A stretch of 64,000 bases of DNA from Sesamum alatum. Taxonomy: Eukaryota > Streptophyta > Magnoliopsida > Lamiales > Pedaliaceae. The notes beneath the pieces were generated by a model. The model was not told the origin of the DNA. It searched no databases and saw only the letters and a list, made by a program, of their open reading frames with translations. The position numbers and the translations under genes were made by a program. The stretch spans positions 11,131,866 to 11,195,865 of the forward strand of contig JACGWO010000011.1 of NCBI GenBank assembly GCA_034509735.1, read 5' to 3'. Positions 33,676 to 45,119 of this stretch are shown here, in pieces; within the stretch, counting starts at the first letter, position 1; every line of letters starts with the position of its first letter.

Positions 33676-33882
33676 TATAAAAAAAAAAAAAGAATTGTAA
33701 AATATTAAGTAGTAGTTGAACTCAAACGTAAATTTGTAACTTCCCCTCATGAAATGATACTAAATTGGTAGTTATTTTATGTACAAGTTGAGATGGGAAT
33801 TTTAATAAGTACATTTCAAACATAAAAATACATAAAAACATTGGTATAATATGTTTTTAACCTGCATTATTAATAGTATAGA

Positions 33883-34822
33883 TATAGGTAATAGTAATAG
33901 TAGTAATAATTAACTCTTTGGCGCGTTATTATTGATTTCAGGCGTGCGCAAAGGTTGTCATTATTAGATTTTTAATTGTGTTGATGACCAAGGTTATCGA
34001 GATGATAATTAGCAGTTTGTGCCTATAAACAAAAGTAGCGTGGTATCTATACTATTATATAAAAGATACCCATTTTTTATTCACAAATGACAGTTAATGA
34101 TACCATCACACTATTTTTTTGTAATATTAAAAATAACCCTCAATTGATATGATAACTAGTTCTTTCAACTTTTCAAATTTATATTAATTGATAAAATTGT
34201 TTGTTCTTAATTTCTTTCATTTTTATTTTTAAATTTAATGTGTTAGTTTATATAATTTACTTTTATTTATAATATATTTTAAAATATAAAAAATTATTTA
34301 TTATATGTACACAAGAACTGCGTGATACGATGACTAATGATACATAATGAATTGTGATCATCTTGGCAGGGACCCATATCCGACTTAATTGTAATAAGTA
34401 TTGACATTGATGGTTGCAAATGCTCCTGATTATTTAATTATGTATTAATAAGTGTGTCACATCATAGGTATGTAAATAACTTTTAAAAATAAATTAAAAA
34501 AAAAAAATATATATATATATATATGCATAAATTGTATTATTGATTTTCGTAGAGTAAAAAATATACCTAAAAATATATATTAAGATAATAAATTAATATA
34601 AATATTTTGATTTACAAAAAATATCAAAGAACAAAAATAATAAATAATGTTGGAGAAATAAAAAAAAGTACATGAGAAAAAAATTAACTACCAAAAGGTA
34701 GCTATAGAAAATCATAATAAATAGAGGAGTTAAAAATAATTAATTAATTTAAAATTAAAAAATAAATGGCAGGCCTAAATTAAGTGATACATCAAAATAG
34801 GCCTGGCAATGGGTAGGTTCTT
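33883..34822. other. AT-rich DNA with a possible Helitron 5' end at 34046
   Basis: At 34046 the sequence reads A|TCTATACTATTATATAAAAG, the form of a plant Helitron 5' end. I found no hairpin-CTAG-T partner downstream, so this is only a candidate relic. No gene was found in the rest. Confidence 0.35.
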
Positions 34823-35204
34823 ACGACAAATTACATTAGACTGTTAATGATCACGTTAGTGCAAGTCCGTTGCAAAATCCGTAATATAAGAAAACCTTAT
34901 TCTAGTTCACACTTATTTTTATAATCATCTAACAACTTCTTCCTCTTCTCTCCTCGCATCCATACAATAGATTTTTTAATCAATCTTTGCATTAGACCAA
35001 AATGATCACGTTAGTGCAACAATTTATCCTAGCACAACAAGCTATCCAAGTGTACTACGTTTAATATCCAAGTTTAAGAAGAGATAAAGCTTATTGGATG
35101 GCTGTATGTAGAACAAAAATTAGATGAACTATTGAGTCAACATATTAAAATTAAATTGTGTGCTTTTAGATACATGAAATGATTGCAAATCTTTTCTGTG
35201 GGAG

Positions 35205-35290
35205 TATAAATAACATCACCACCGGTTCTTCTCTCCATTACTCTCCTCTCTCCGTAGTCCCTTCTCCCCAACTCCCAACACCAGCATAAG
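35205..35290 (+). promoter_or_regulatory. TATA-leader block 1
   Basis: TATAAATA at 35205-35212 is followed by a conserved pyrimidine-rich leader (caccggttcttctctccatt...). Whether it drives transcription is unknown. Confidence 0.4.
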
Positions 35291-36250
35291 AAAAGACTTC
35301 TTGCACCAACACACCAGCACCAACACCATCCATGGCCATTTATCTATAGTTCATATATACATTAGTTTATCTTTGGTATAATATTTCTAAAACCAAAAAT
35401 GAAGATGTGGAAAAACCCATGAAGAAGCTGATATTTACAAGATTTGTTTTGAGCACAAGTGATCGGCCATATTCCTTATCTTCGTTGCAACGGATTCTGA
35501 TTTTTTTTACATTTTCGTTGCAGCTTCCGTTGCAAACTAACAATGATACTTTGCAACGGACTACCCGTTGCAATATTCAGTTGCAAAATTCGATCAACTT
35601 TAAGATGACCCACATTCTATATAAGTTGTTGCAAAAATCGTGGCAAAATGTTGCAACGACAAATTCCGTTGCAAACTTCCAACGATTTTTGCAACGGAAA
35701 TCTTTCGTTGCGTAATTTGCAATGAAGATTCTAGTTAAATCCGTTGCAAAAAAATGTGCAACGGACGTTGCAACGAAAATGTGTCATTGCAAAGTAAATA
35801 TTGTGATTTGCAACATATTTAGCGACGAATAATTTTTCGTTGCAAAACTTGCCAATAATTGTGCAACGATATTGCAACCCATAAATTCATTGCAATCCAT
35901 ACATAGAGTTGTAGGCATTAATTATTGAGCCGCTAGATTTGCAATGATTTTTGCATCGGATCCATCTGTTGCAATATGTTGGTGATAGCTGTAATCCACT
36001 ATTTGAAAATTCTTTATGTTTTGCAACGGCTTTTGGAACGGAAATATCATTCTGTTGCAAAGTCCCTTGCAAAATTATTACAAAATTTGTAATATAAGAA
36101 AACCTTCTTCTAGTATATGTAAATATAACTTGCCATTTGTATGTAAATGTATTAAAATTAACATATCCAAACAAAATATATTTAAAATTAAATTGTGTAC
36201 TGTTAGATCTTTTAGATACATGAAAAGATTGAAAGTATTTTCATTGGGAG

Positions 36251-36333
36251 TATAAATAGCATCACCACCGGTTCTTCTCTCTATTACACTCCTCTCTCCG
36301 AAGTCCCTTCTCTCCAAATCCTAGCACCAGCAT
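36251..36333 (+). promoter_or_regulatory. TATA-leader block 2
   Basis: TATAAATA at 36251 with the same leader. A CACTA-type terminus follows at 36337, just after 'ccagcataat'; the type 1, 3 and 5 blocks continue uninterrupted as 'ccagcataag' or 'ccaacataag'. Confidence 0.4.
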
Positions 36334-36970
36334 AATCACTACAACAAAGTAGGGCTATAGCAACGGACATTTTGCAACGGACCAATCCGTTGGAAATTTG
36401 CAATGATTTTTGCTACGATTTTGCAACGGATTCTGATTTTTCTTACACTTTCGTTGCATCTTTCATTGCAAATTAACAATGATACTTAACAACGGACTAC
36501 CCGTTGCAATATTCCGTTGCAAAATTCGGTCAACTTTAAGATTTTCCACATTCAACATAAGTCGTTGCAAAAGTCATGGCAAAATGTTCCAACGACAAAT
36601 TCCATTAGACTGTTAATGATCACGTTAGTGCAAGTCCGTTGCAAATCCGTTGCAAAATCAGTAATATAAGAAAACCTTCTTCTAGTTCATACTTCTTCCT
36701 CCTCTCCCCTTGCATCCATACAACAGATTTTTTAATCAATCTTTGCATTAGACCGTTAATGATTACGTTAGTGCAACAATTTATCCTAGCACAACAAGCT
36801 ATCCAAGTGTACTACGTTTAATATCCAAGTTTAAGAGGAGATAAAGCTTATTGGATGGCTGTATGTAGAACAAAAGCTAAACGAACTATTGAGTCAAGGT
36901 ATTAAAATTAAATTGTGTTCTGTCAGATCTTTTAGTTACATGAAATGATTGCAAATCTTTTCTTTATGAG

Positions 36971-37056
36971 TATAAATAACATCACCACCGGTTTTTCTCT
37001 CGATTACTTTCCTCTCTCCGTAGTCCCTTCTCCCCAACTCCCAACACCAACATAAG
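36971..37056 (+). promoter_or_regulatory. TATA-leader block 3
   Basis: TATAAATA at 36971 with the same leader, in unit 2 at the position equivalent to block 1. Confidence 0.4.
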
Positions 37057-38035
37057 AAAAGACATTTTGCACCAACACACCAGCACTAGGCACACCAGCA
37101 CCAACTCCATCCATGCCCATCTATTTATAGTTCATATATACATTAGTTCATCTTTGGTATAATGTTTCTAAAACCAAAAATGAAGATGTGGAAAAACAAA
37201 TGAAGAAGCTGATACTTACATGATTTGTTTTGAGCACAAGTGATCGGCTATATTCCTTATCTTCGTTGCAATGGATTCTGATTTTTTTTACAATTTCGTT
37301 GCAACTTCCGTTGCAAATTAACAATGATACTTTGCAACGGACTACCCGTTGCAATATTCCGTGGCAAAATTCGATCAACTTTAAGATGTCCCACATTCTA
37401 TATAAGTTGTTGCAAAAGTCGTGGCAAAATGTTGCAACGACAAATTCCGTTGCAAACTTCCAACGATTTTTACAACGGAAAATCTTTCGTTGCGTAATTT
37501 GCAACAAAGATTCTAGTTAAATCCGTTGCAAAAAAATGTGCAACGGACGTTGCAACAAAAACGTGTCATTGCAAAGTGAATATTGTGATTTGCAACATAT
37601 TTAGCGACGAATAATTTTCCGTTGCAAAACTTGCCAATAATTGTGCAACGATATTGCAACGACCCATAAATTCATTGCAATCCATACATAGAGTTGTAGG
37701 CATTAATTATTGAACCGCTAGATTTGCAATGGTTTTTGCATCGGATCCATCTGTTGCAATATGTTGGTGACAGCTGTAATCCACTATTTTAAAATTCTTT
37801 ACGTTTTGCAACAACTTTTGCAACGAAAATATCATTCTGTTGCAAAGTCCGTTGCAAAATTATTGCAAAATTTGTAATATAAAAAAACCTTCTTCTAGTA
37901 AATGTAAATATAACTTGCCATTTGTATGTAAATGTATTAAAATTAACATATCCAAACAAAATATATTTAAAATTAAATTGTGTACTGTCAAATCTTTTAG
38001 ATACATGAAAAGATTGAAAGTACTTTTATTTTGAG

Positions 38036-38120
38036 TATAAATAGCATCATCACCGGTTCTTCTCTCTATTACTCTCCTCTCTCCGAAGTCCCTTCTCTGC
38101 AACTCCTACTAGCACCAGCA
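38036..38120 (+). promoter_or_regulatory. TATA-leader block 4
   Basis: TATAAATA at 38036 with the same leader, at the position equivalent to block 2 and again followed by a CACTA-type terminus (38126). Confidence 0.4.
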
Positions 38121-38378
38121 TAATCACTACAAAAAAGCAGGGCTATAGCAACGGACATTTTGCAACGGACCAATCCGTTGCAAATTTGCAATGCTTTTTT
38201 CTACGATTTTTCAACGAATTTTGATTTTTTTACACTTTCGTTGCATCTTCCATTGCAAATTAACAATGATACTTGACAACGGACTACCCATTGCAATATT
38301 CCATTGCAAAATTCGGTCAACTTTAAGATTTCCCACATTCGACAAAAGTCGTTGCAAAAGTCATTGCAAAATGTTGCA

Positions 38379-39396
38379 ACGACAAATTCCATTAGACTGT
38401 TAATGATCACGTTAGTGCAAGTCCATTGCAAAATCCGTAATATAAGAAAACCTTCTTCTAGTTCACACTTATTTTTATAATCATCCAACAACTTCTTCCT
38501 CCTATCTCCTTCCATCCACACAACAGATTTTTTTATCAATCTTTGCATCATCCGTTAATGATCACGTTAGTGCAACAATTTATCCTAGCACAGCAAACTA
38601 TCCAAGTGTACTACGCTCAATATCCAAGTTTAAGAAGAGATAAACTTCATTGGATGGCTGTATGTAGAAGCTAGACGAACTATTGGGTCAAGGTATTAAA
38701 ATTAAATTGTGTACTGTCAGATCTTTTATATACATGAAATGATTGCAAATCTTTTCTTTAGGAGTATAAATAACATCACCATCGGTTCTTCTCTCCATTA
38801 CTCTCCTCTTTCCGTAGTCCCTTTTCCCCAACTCCCAACACCAGCATAAGAAAAAACTTCTTGCACCAACCCACCAGCACCAGGCACACCAGCACCAACA
38901 CCAACACCATCCATGGCCATCTATATATAGTTCATATATACATTAGTTTATCTTTGGTATAATGTTCCTAAAACCAAAAATGAAGATGTGGAAAAAAACT
39001 CATGAAGAAGCTGATACTTACAAGATTTGTTTTGAGCACAAGTGATCGGCCATATTCCTTATCTTCGTTGCAACGGATTCTGATTTTTTTTACATTTTCG
39101 TTGCAACTTCCATTGCAAATTAACAATGATACTTTGCAACAGACTACCCGTCGCAATATTCCGTTGCAAAATTCAGTCAACTTTAAGATGTCCCACATAC
39201 TACATAAGTCGTGGCAAAATGCTGCAACGACAAATTACGTTGCAAACTTCCAACGATTTTTGCAACGGAAATCTTTCGTTGCATAGTTTGCAATGAAGAT
39301 TCTCGTTAAATCCGTTGCAAAAAATGTGCAACGGACATTGCAACGAAAACGTGTCATTGCAAAGTGAATATTGTGATTTGCAACATATTTAGCGAC
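38379..39396 (+). repeat. GCAACG array, unit 3 (truncated)
   Basis: Contains the first TATA-leader (38765) and the following GCAACG block. It is cut at 39396, where 'agcgac' runs into unrelated sequence instead of the 'gaataatttttcg' found in units 1 and 2. Confidence 0.75.
38765..38852 (+). promoter_or_regulatory. TATA-leader block 5
   Basis: TATAAATA at 38765 with the same leader, in the truncated unit 3. Confidence 0.4.
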
Positions 39397-40074
39397 TCAG
39401 ACCCATGCTCTATAATTAGGCCCTAAAAAGTTACACGTTTTTACCAATTGGTATTGCTCAAGTAAAAAAAAATGGGCGGGAATTGTTTACTTTTGGCGCC
39501 TATATAAGAGGGTTGTTGGCATTTATTTAGCCATTTCGGAAGCAGATGTAGTATTACAGAACACTGGTTCCAGCATTTGCAAGTGAATTATTGTGTGGAT
39601 TTTCTTCAAGGTAAGTATTTTAAATATGAATGAAAAATATATAAGTATGTTATGGATTATTGTATGGATCATTATCTTGATCCTATGTGGTAGGTTTTGG
39701 TGTATAAGTAGACCCACAAAAAAAATGTACATGTGGGAAAAATGATATAGAGACTGAGTCTGATTATTAAATATATTAGTATTAGCTCAGGTAGAAGTAA
39801 GGCGTGGTTTTTGGGTTTTTGTATTACGGACATATGTTTTTGGTAGTTCGGTAGTATTTTTGGACTATATCACGGGGTGTTTGTAAATTTTGGAGAAAAA
39901 ATTATAGAAACCGTAAATGTAGGATTTTGTGAAGTTTTTGAAGGTTTCTATAATTTTTCTTCCTTAAATTAGTGATTGTCCTTTATATTGCTCGGAAACA
40001 ACGGGTTGTGATGTAAATTGAATTGTGAAGATGTTTTCAATTTAGTGACAGTTGATGGAAAAAACAATGTGTGA
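39397..40074 (+). other. unrelated segment in the array with TATA box and possible leader exon
   Basis: Contains TATATAAG at 39501-39508 and, 110 bp later, a consensus donor CAAG/GTAAGT at 39610/39611. This mirrors the TATA, leader and intron layout of the tnpD-like gene at 16661-16816. It may be the promoter and first exon of a full-length relative of the GCAACG family whose coding part was deleted. It has no long open frame. Confidence 0.35.
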
Positions 40075-40390
40075 TATTGCAATATTCCGTTGCAAAATTT
40101 GGTCAACTTTAAGATGTCCCACATTCTACATAAGTTGTTGCAAAAGTCATGGCAAAATGTTGCAACGACAAATTCCGTTGCAAACTTCCAACGATTTTTG
40201 CAATGGAATCTTTCGTTGCGTACTTTGCAATTAAGATTCTAGTTAAATCCGTTGCAAAAAATGTGCAACGGACGTTGCAACGAAAACGTGTCATTGCCAA
40301 GTAAATATTGTGATTTACAACATATTTAGAGACGAATAATTTTTCGTTGCAAAACTTGCCAATAATTTTGCAACGGTATTGCAATGACTA
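40075..40390 (+). repeat. GCAACG array, partial unit 4
   Basis: Matches 35565-35880 and 39160-39396 in the same orientation, ending at 'gcaacggtattgcaatgac'. The array stops here, next to a Copia LTR relic. Confidence 0.75.
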
Positions 40391-40399
40391 TGTCTTTTA

Positions 40400-40800
40400 G
40401 TTTTTGATGAGCTTATTTATTAGGAGAGTTTGAAGGGTGTATTTGTGTAAGTATAAATATCCCATATGTTGGAGTCATTTGTACACCAAAAAAGAGAGAT
40501 AAGTTAAGAAGTATTTGTGACTTATCCTCCAATCTCCTCTTGTGTATTTTGAGTGATATGTATTTTTTATTTGCTAACAAAGTGGTATCAAGAGCCAATT
40601 TGATTGGAGACAAGGCTTGAAAAAAAATGCCAAAAAGAACACCATTTATAGTTCCGAACATCACCAAAAAAAATTATGATATTGGTGCATAAGGATGAAA
40701 GCTTTGTTTGGAGCCTATGAAATATGAGACTCTATGGAGCAAAACAAGAAATGATTGATCTTTTATAAGAGGAAGAAGAAATAAGAAGAATTCCCTCCAA
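40400..40800 (+). mobile_element. Copia-type retrotransposon relic (LTR end, PBS, gag start)
   Basis: An LTR-like stretch with a TATA box (AGTATAAATATCC near 40450) ends in AACA at 40579. It is followed by TGGTATCAAGAGCC (40583-40596), close to the standard initiator-tRNA(Met) primer-binding site. A gag-like frame begins at ATG 40627 (PKRTPFIVPNITKKNYD) but meets stops within 25 codons; a later frame resembles the MKALFGAYE part of Copia gag. The rest of the element is absent. Confidence 0.6.
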
Positions 40801-41484
40801 AATACACAACTTAAGAGAGTTGCGACTGACTCAGGACTAGCCTGATCCTAAATGGGCCTAGATCGAACTAAACCTATTATTTTTATTGGGTCAATCAATC
40901 CTGGGCCGAACTAATCCAACCCGACCACTACCATTTTGAATTGAAATATATATAGAACCACCTAAAAATGTTGGCAGCTCAACTTAACTTATCAATAATG
41001 GTTTACATCCCTATAAAGTTGGGATCTAGTTCTTCAACATTATAATTAACTACATAAAGATAAAATGATGTTAAGATGTGTGTGAATCAATTTTTGTGTG
41101 GTCAATTTTTTCAAGTTAGTAATATTTTAGACAATTAATTACTTACCTAATTAATGTGTATAGGTATACCTAGTAATATGCACTTTCTAAGATCAATGCC
41201 TTTGTCCAAAATATTTTCCATGTTTGTTGAACTTCCATGTCCCTTTAACCGGGCTATCTGATTAAGGAAAGTAAACTTATATGTTGACCAAGTCTCTCAT
41301 CTTTCTTTAATGTGAAATAATAGTATATATTAACTATCATAAGTTCGTGGACGAGAGACTTGAAAGGGTACATTATCTTGTTCCTACATAAAGACCCTCG
41401 GACGAGGACTTGAAATGGCGTAGCTTCATTCCGGTATATATTGTCAAATGATGAGGCGTGCATTTTCTCATCTTGATTGAATGC
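40801..41484. other. intergenic DNA
   Basis: No gene, terminal repeat or RNA gene recognised. Confidence 0.4.
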
Positions 41485-41493
41485 CCTTGTACA

Positions 41494-41835
41494 GGGAAAA
41501 TCGCTTTTTTGGTCCTATATCTTAGGGTCTTTTTTAATTTGGTCCAATTTGTTGCATTTGTCTCACATTTAGTTCCATTTGTTCAATTTTTTCTCAAATT
41601 TGATCTCAAACAGCATTTTTTGTCAAATTGTTAACAAAGCCGTCAAGTCTGTTATTGAGGCAAAACTCTGTCACTGTTGACGGCTCCGTTTACAATTTGA
41701 CGAAAAATATTGTTTGGGACCAAATTTAAGAAAAAATTGAACAATTTGGACTAAATGTGAGATAAATACAAAAAATACGACCAAATCAAAAAAAAAAAAA
41801 TCCTAAGATATGGGACCAAAAATGAAAATTTTCCC
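41494..41835. mobile_element. MULE-type MITE with long inverted repeats, 342 bp
   Basis: Begins GGGAAAATCGCTTTTTTGGT and ends ACCAAAAATGAAAATTTTCCC read inward as the inverted copy. The arms are about 150 bp, so most of the element is a stem. A perfect 9-bp duplication CCTTGTACA flanks it (41485-41493, 41836-41844). It is noncoding. Confidence 0.85.
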
Positions 41836-41844
41836 CCTTGTACA

Positions 41845-42680
41845 CAAGGTGTTTTCCACTTTGGTAGAAGCTCCAAAGCTTTATCCTCACAAAGCACTTC
41901 GCTGGGAAAAGAGGCCCTTTGGATTTATTTGTTGTTTAAATCCCTTATTTTCACTCAATTCAAGATGATAGTACACGTGTATTATTATTGAAAGTTTGTT
42001 CATTTGAGTTGAATTAACCAAAGGAGTAGTTGTCTAGAAGCGTAATACAATACATAGAAGGGTAATTAATTACGTCCAAATTCCATGAAGTTTGATCTAA
42101 TTACAAATACAATTATATTACGTTAAAAATTATAACTACACCACTTGACAAACTTTTACCGTAAAGACAATTTTTTAGACTAATTAAATGTCATTTGGAC
42201 CATACTTCAGGTAAGGCATCTTTGGTCACTTCGCCGATGTTGCACTCCTTTAAGTTGAAGACTACTCATGACAAAGAGGTGAAAAGACGACTACATATGG
42301 CGATGTCAGGAAGACAATATATACAGAGACACAGAAAAAATAAACAAAATGGGCGCCGTATGTTATTATCTATTTTTCGCATTTTAATCATTTTCATCAA
42401 ATTTTATTTAATATTTTCTCTTTCTTTTCTGTCCAAGAAGAGTCGAGGTCTTTAGTAGTTTTATACTTTTTCAATTGTTAGTAAATGTTTTGCAGACCTC
42501 AAAGAAGGCAATTATATTTTTCGATCTAGCTTATAACAGGGATATATCTATAATTAGATCAAACTTTAAAATATGGATGTATTTGACCCTACATAAAAAT
42601 AACAAACAAATAAGGAGGGAAGTAAAAGCATGAAGGAACAAACTGGCAAAGTTACACATGGGATACGGGATTTAATACAT
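41845..42680. other. intergenic DNA
   Basis: An open frame at 42195-42455 has no recognisable domain and is lysine/arginine-rich, so it is not called. Nothing else stands out. Confidence 0.4.
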
Positions 42681-42683
42681 TTA

Positions 42684-43280
42684 GAGGGTGTTTGGCTAAG
42701 CTTTTTTAAAACATCTTATAAGCTCCTACATCTTATAAGATGTTTTAGAAGCTTCTAAGATGTTAGATCTTATTTTGAAAATAAGCTCTTAAAGTGTTTG
42801 GATAAAATAAGATATTAAAACTTATAACACATCTTATAAGGTGTTAGGGTGTTTGGCATAATAAGGTCTTTTTATTGGTAAAATGACCAAAACGGACATG
42901 ATACTATTAGAATCAAATAAATTGTTATTTTTATTGACATATTTTTTATTTGAATATTTTTAAAATACTTTCATAAATAGTATACATTAGTTTAACTCTA
43001 AATAAAAATTAATAGATTTTTTTTCAAAATAAAAAAAATTGACAAATTATTATCTTTAAACTTTTGCATTGAATTAATATTAACATTCATGCTAGTCGAA
43101 TATTAACATATATAGATATATAATTGATATATTTTTTTTTATTAATTTCAATGACTACTTTTAATCATATTATAACATATAATATCAGTAACATGTTTTT
43201 CATAATTAAATAATTAAAAGTTGATATTAATTATGTAATTAATGTCATAGTTATATGAATATGAGAAGAAGAGACAATAT

Positions 43281-43324
<44 letters not shown>

Positions 43325-43344
43325 ATTTTTTGTTGTTAAAAATA

Positions 43345-43402
<58 letters not shown>

Positions 43403-43699
43403 TTTTGTTGTTAAAAATATGTTTGTTATGTTAAGGGTAAAATTGAAATATAGCAAATCAATAAGGTTATTTTTGTCTTATTAATTATTAATTGCATAGA
43501 GCTTATAAGATCTTATAAAAAAAAAGTTAGGAAAGTTTATCTTTTTAAAAAAGACATTATAAGATCCAAAACATCTCATTTTGAAATCTTATAAGATCTT
43601 TTAAAAAAAAAAAATTCCAAACGGTTTGTGACATCTTAAAAGCTCTCAAACATCTTATAAGATGTTTTGAAGAGCTTTTAAGCTTAGACAAACACCATC
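42684..43699. mobile_element. PIF/Harbinger Tourist-like element, 1.0 kb
   Basis: Termini GAGGGTGTTTGGCTAAGC and inverted GATGGTGTTTGTCTAAGC are flanked by TTA duplications (42681-42683, 43700-43702). Inverted ends rich in 'catcttataagatgtttt' extend inward well over 100 bp. The middle is AT-rich and carries TA, GA and TG microsatellites (43283-43400), with a duplicated 'gagaattttttgttgttaaaaatatg' block. No transposase is present. Confidence 0.8.
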
Positions 43700-43702
43700 T
43701 TA

Positions 43703-44560
43703 GTCCTTTGTTTTAGGTGATATTCAAAATGATCTGAAATTTTGAAAAACTCGACACATTTAGTTCTCAATAGTCTTATATTGAGAAAACTCGACATTTA
43801 GTCCTCTGCTTTACGGGATTTACGGGACTAAATGTGTCGAGTTTCTCAAATATTGGGACCATTTTAAAAATCCCATAAAGCATAGAACTAAATATGTCGA
43901 GTTTTTTTTAATTTTAGAATCATTTTAAAAATCTCGCAAAACAAAAAACTAAAAATGTTGAATTAACCCCTGTACTATAGACTAAAAGTGTAATTTCGCC
44001 AAACAAACTTGATCAGCTTACTTTCTTAACATTTATTATATATCAATACTATTAATAATTGTAGTCTTAAACTGCAGAAATTGAAATGCGTATTACACCA
44101 AATAAAGCACTCCATTACTTTAATTATTACGCACATTTATTAATTATATTCGGCAGCACTATATAAGTACTACATTTCTGGAATAAACACATTCATACAC
44201 ATTTGTCTTGAGGCAGTGCTGCTCTTTATTCGGAATCATTAATTACCTTCCATCACTCCAAATCTCTTACATCTTCATAAACATTTCAAACCCTAAAAAA
44301 CAAAAGGAGTAATAATTAGTAATTTACACAACCACTACAAAACACAAAATAAAAATAAAAATAATACCCATATAAAACTTAAGCGATAATTTCAATGTTT
44401 TCAAAATTATATGTATTAAGTGATCTGAATATTTATAGTTTTTACAATAATATGAGTTTCAGGGTTTTAAGTGCCAATTATTTTGTAAAAATTATCACTG
44501 AAGAATTTGTGACAAAAAAAATTTATATTCATAAGATTGTCACTAAAAATTAGTGACCTA
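43703..44560. other. intergenic DNA with minor repeats
   Basis: Between 43720 and 43970 several short segments with 'aaatgtgtcgagtttctc' and their inverted forms suggest a decayed inverted-repeat element. At 44515-44560 there are TTGTCACTA/TTAGTGAC motifs like those of the MITE at 14878. No gene. Confidence 0.4.
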
Positions 44561-44565
44561 TATAT

Positions 44566-44847
44566 CACTATAAGAAAAATGGCTCAATAGATATGGAAAA
44601 AAAATCAGCGTCGAACTAATTAGCAAGTAAAATTTTCGTCGCCAATCTGTATTATTTAATACAAGAAATTTACTTGCTAATGGATTTAGCAAGAAAAATT
44701 TAGTTACTAGTGAATTTAGCAACGATTTGCTTAAAATATATATAATAATATAGATTAATAACGAGAATTTAATTTACATGCTAATTAGTTCGACGTTGAT
44801 TTCGACCTCAAAAAAATTTCGTAGCTTTCGAGTCATTTTCTTGTAGT
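44566..44847. mobile_element. CACTA-type MITE
   Basis: Begins CACTATAAGAAAAATGGCTC and ends with the near inverse GAGTCATTTTCTTGTAGT. The interior has TTAGCAAGTAAA-like motifs and inverted 'cgtcgaactaatt'. The expected final G and target duplication are not clear, so it is slightly decayed. Confidence 0.65.
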
Positions 44848-45119
44848 TGCATGTGTATTAGACAAACTTCGCGGCAACACTAATTTCGTATAACTAAATT
44901 ATGACTGTAAATGTATAATTAATTGTTTAAAATAATAAATGACAACTTTATGCATATATAGTCCATGTTACTAATATCTATTGTGATAATATATATTGTA
45001 ATAACTAATATCACTTATTATTTTATTGCTAGTATTATTTTTTATTCTAGTGTTAATATTCAATCAACTAAATATACATATATATATATATATAGTTGAT
45101 CTATATAATGTCCAAAGTC

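Larger units (their letters stand above)
30953..33882 (-). mobile_element. candidate Helitron, 2.9 kb, carrying a MITE nest
   Basis: Read on the minus strand, it starts TCTATACTATTAATAATGC at 33882 after an A. It ends with a short GTGC/GCAC hairpin, about 10 nt, and CTAG at 30956-30953, followed by T. Inside are four small DNA transposons (32112-32436, 32568-32885, 33121-33317, 33407-33675). At 31260-32000 are a poly-C run (31271-31286), a CT microsatellite and a TATA-bearing, promoter- or LTR-like stretch that I could not classify. No Helitron helicase is present. Confidence 0.5.
34823..36591 (+). repeat. GCAACG array, unit 1 (1769 bp)
   Basis: Units are defined by the landmark CGACAAATTxCATTAGACTG at 34823, 36592 and 38379. 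Each unit contains two TATA-leader blocks and long stretches full of TTGCAACGG/CCGTTGCAA motifs. A CACTA-type start (CACTACAACAAAGTAGGGCT) lies at 36337, and CTTCTTCTAGT ends recur. The motif arrangement is that of subterminal arrays of CACTA elements, but of a different family from 16013-27198. No transposase remains. Open frames inside are conserved only because the units are similar. Confidence 0.8.
36592..38378 (+). repeat. GCAACG array, unit 2 (1787 bp)
   Basis: Same order of blocks as unit 1: TATA-leader at 36971, GCAACG-rich block, second TATA-leader at 38036, and CACTA-type start (CACTACAAAAAAGCAGGGCT) at 38126. Differences from unit 1 are scattered point changes and small indels. Confidence 0.8.

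Noticed and set aside
36000..38400. CRISPR-like regular repeats
   Set aside because: The GCAACG motifs are irregularly spaced, occur in both orientations and lie in plant nuclear DNA; a CRISPR array is excluded.
35367..39286. Open frames of about 70-120 codons repeated in each GCAACG unit
   Set aside because: They recur only because the units are similar, contain no domain, and exist on both strands of repeat DNA.
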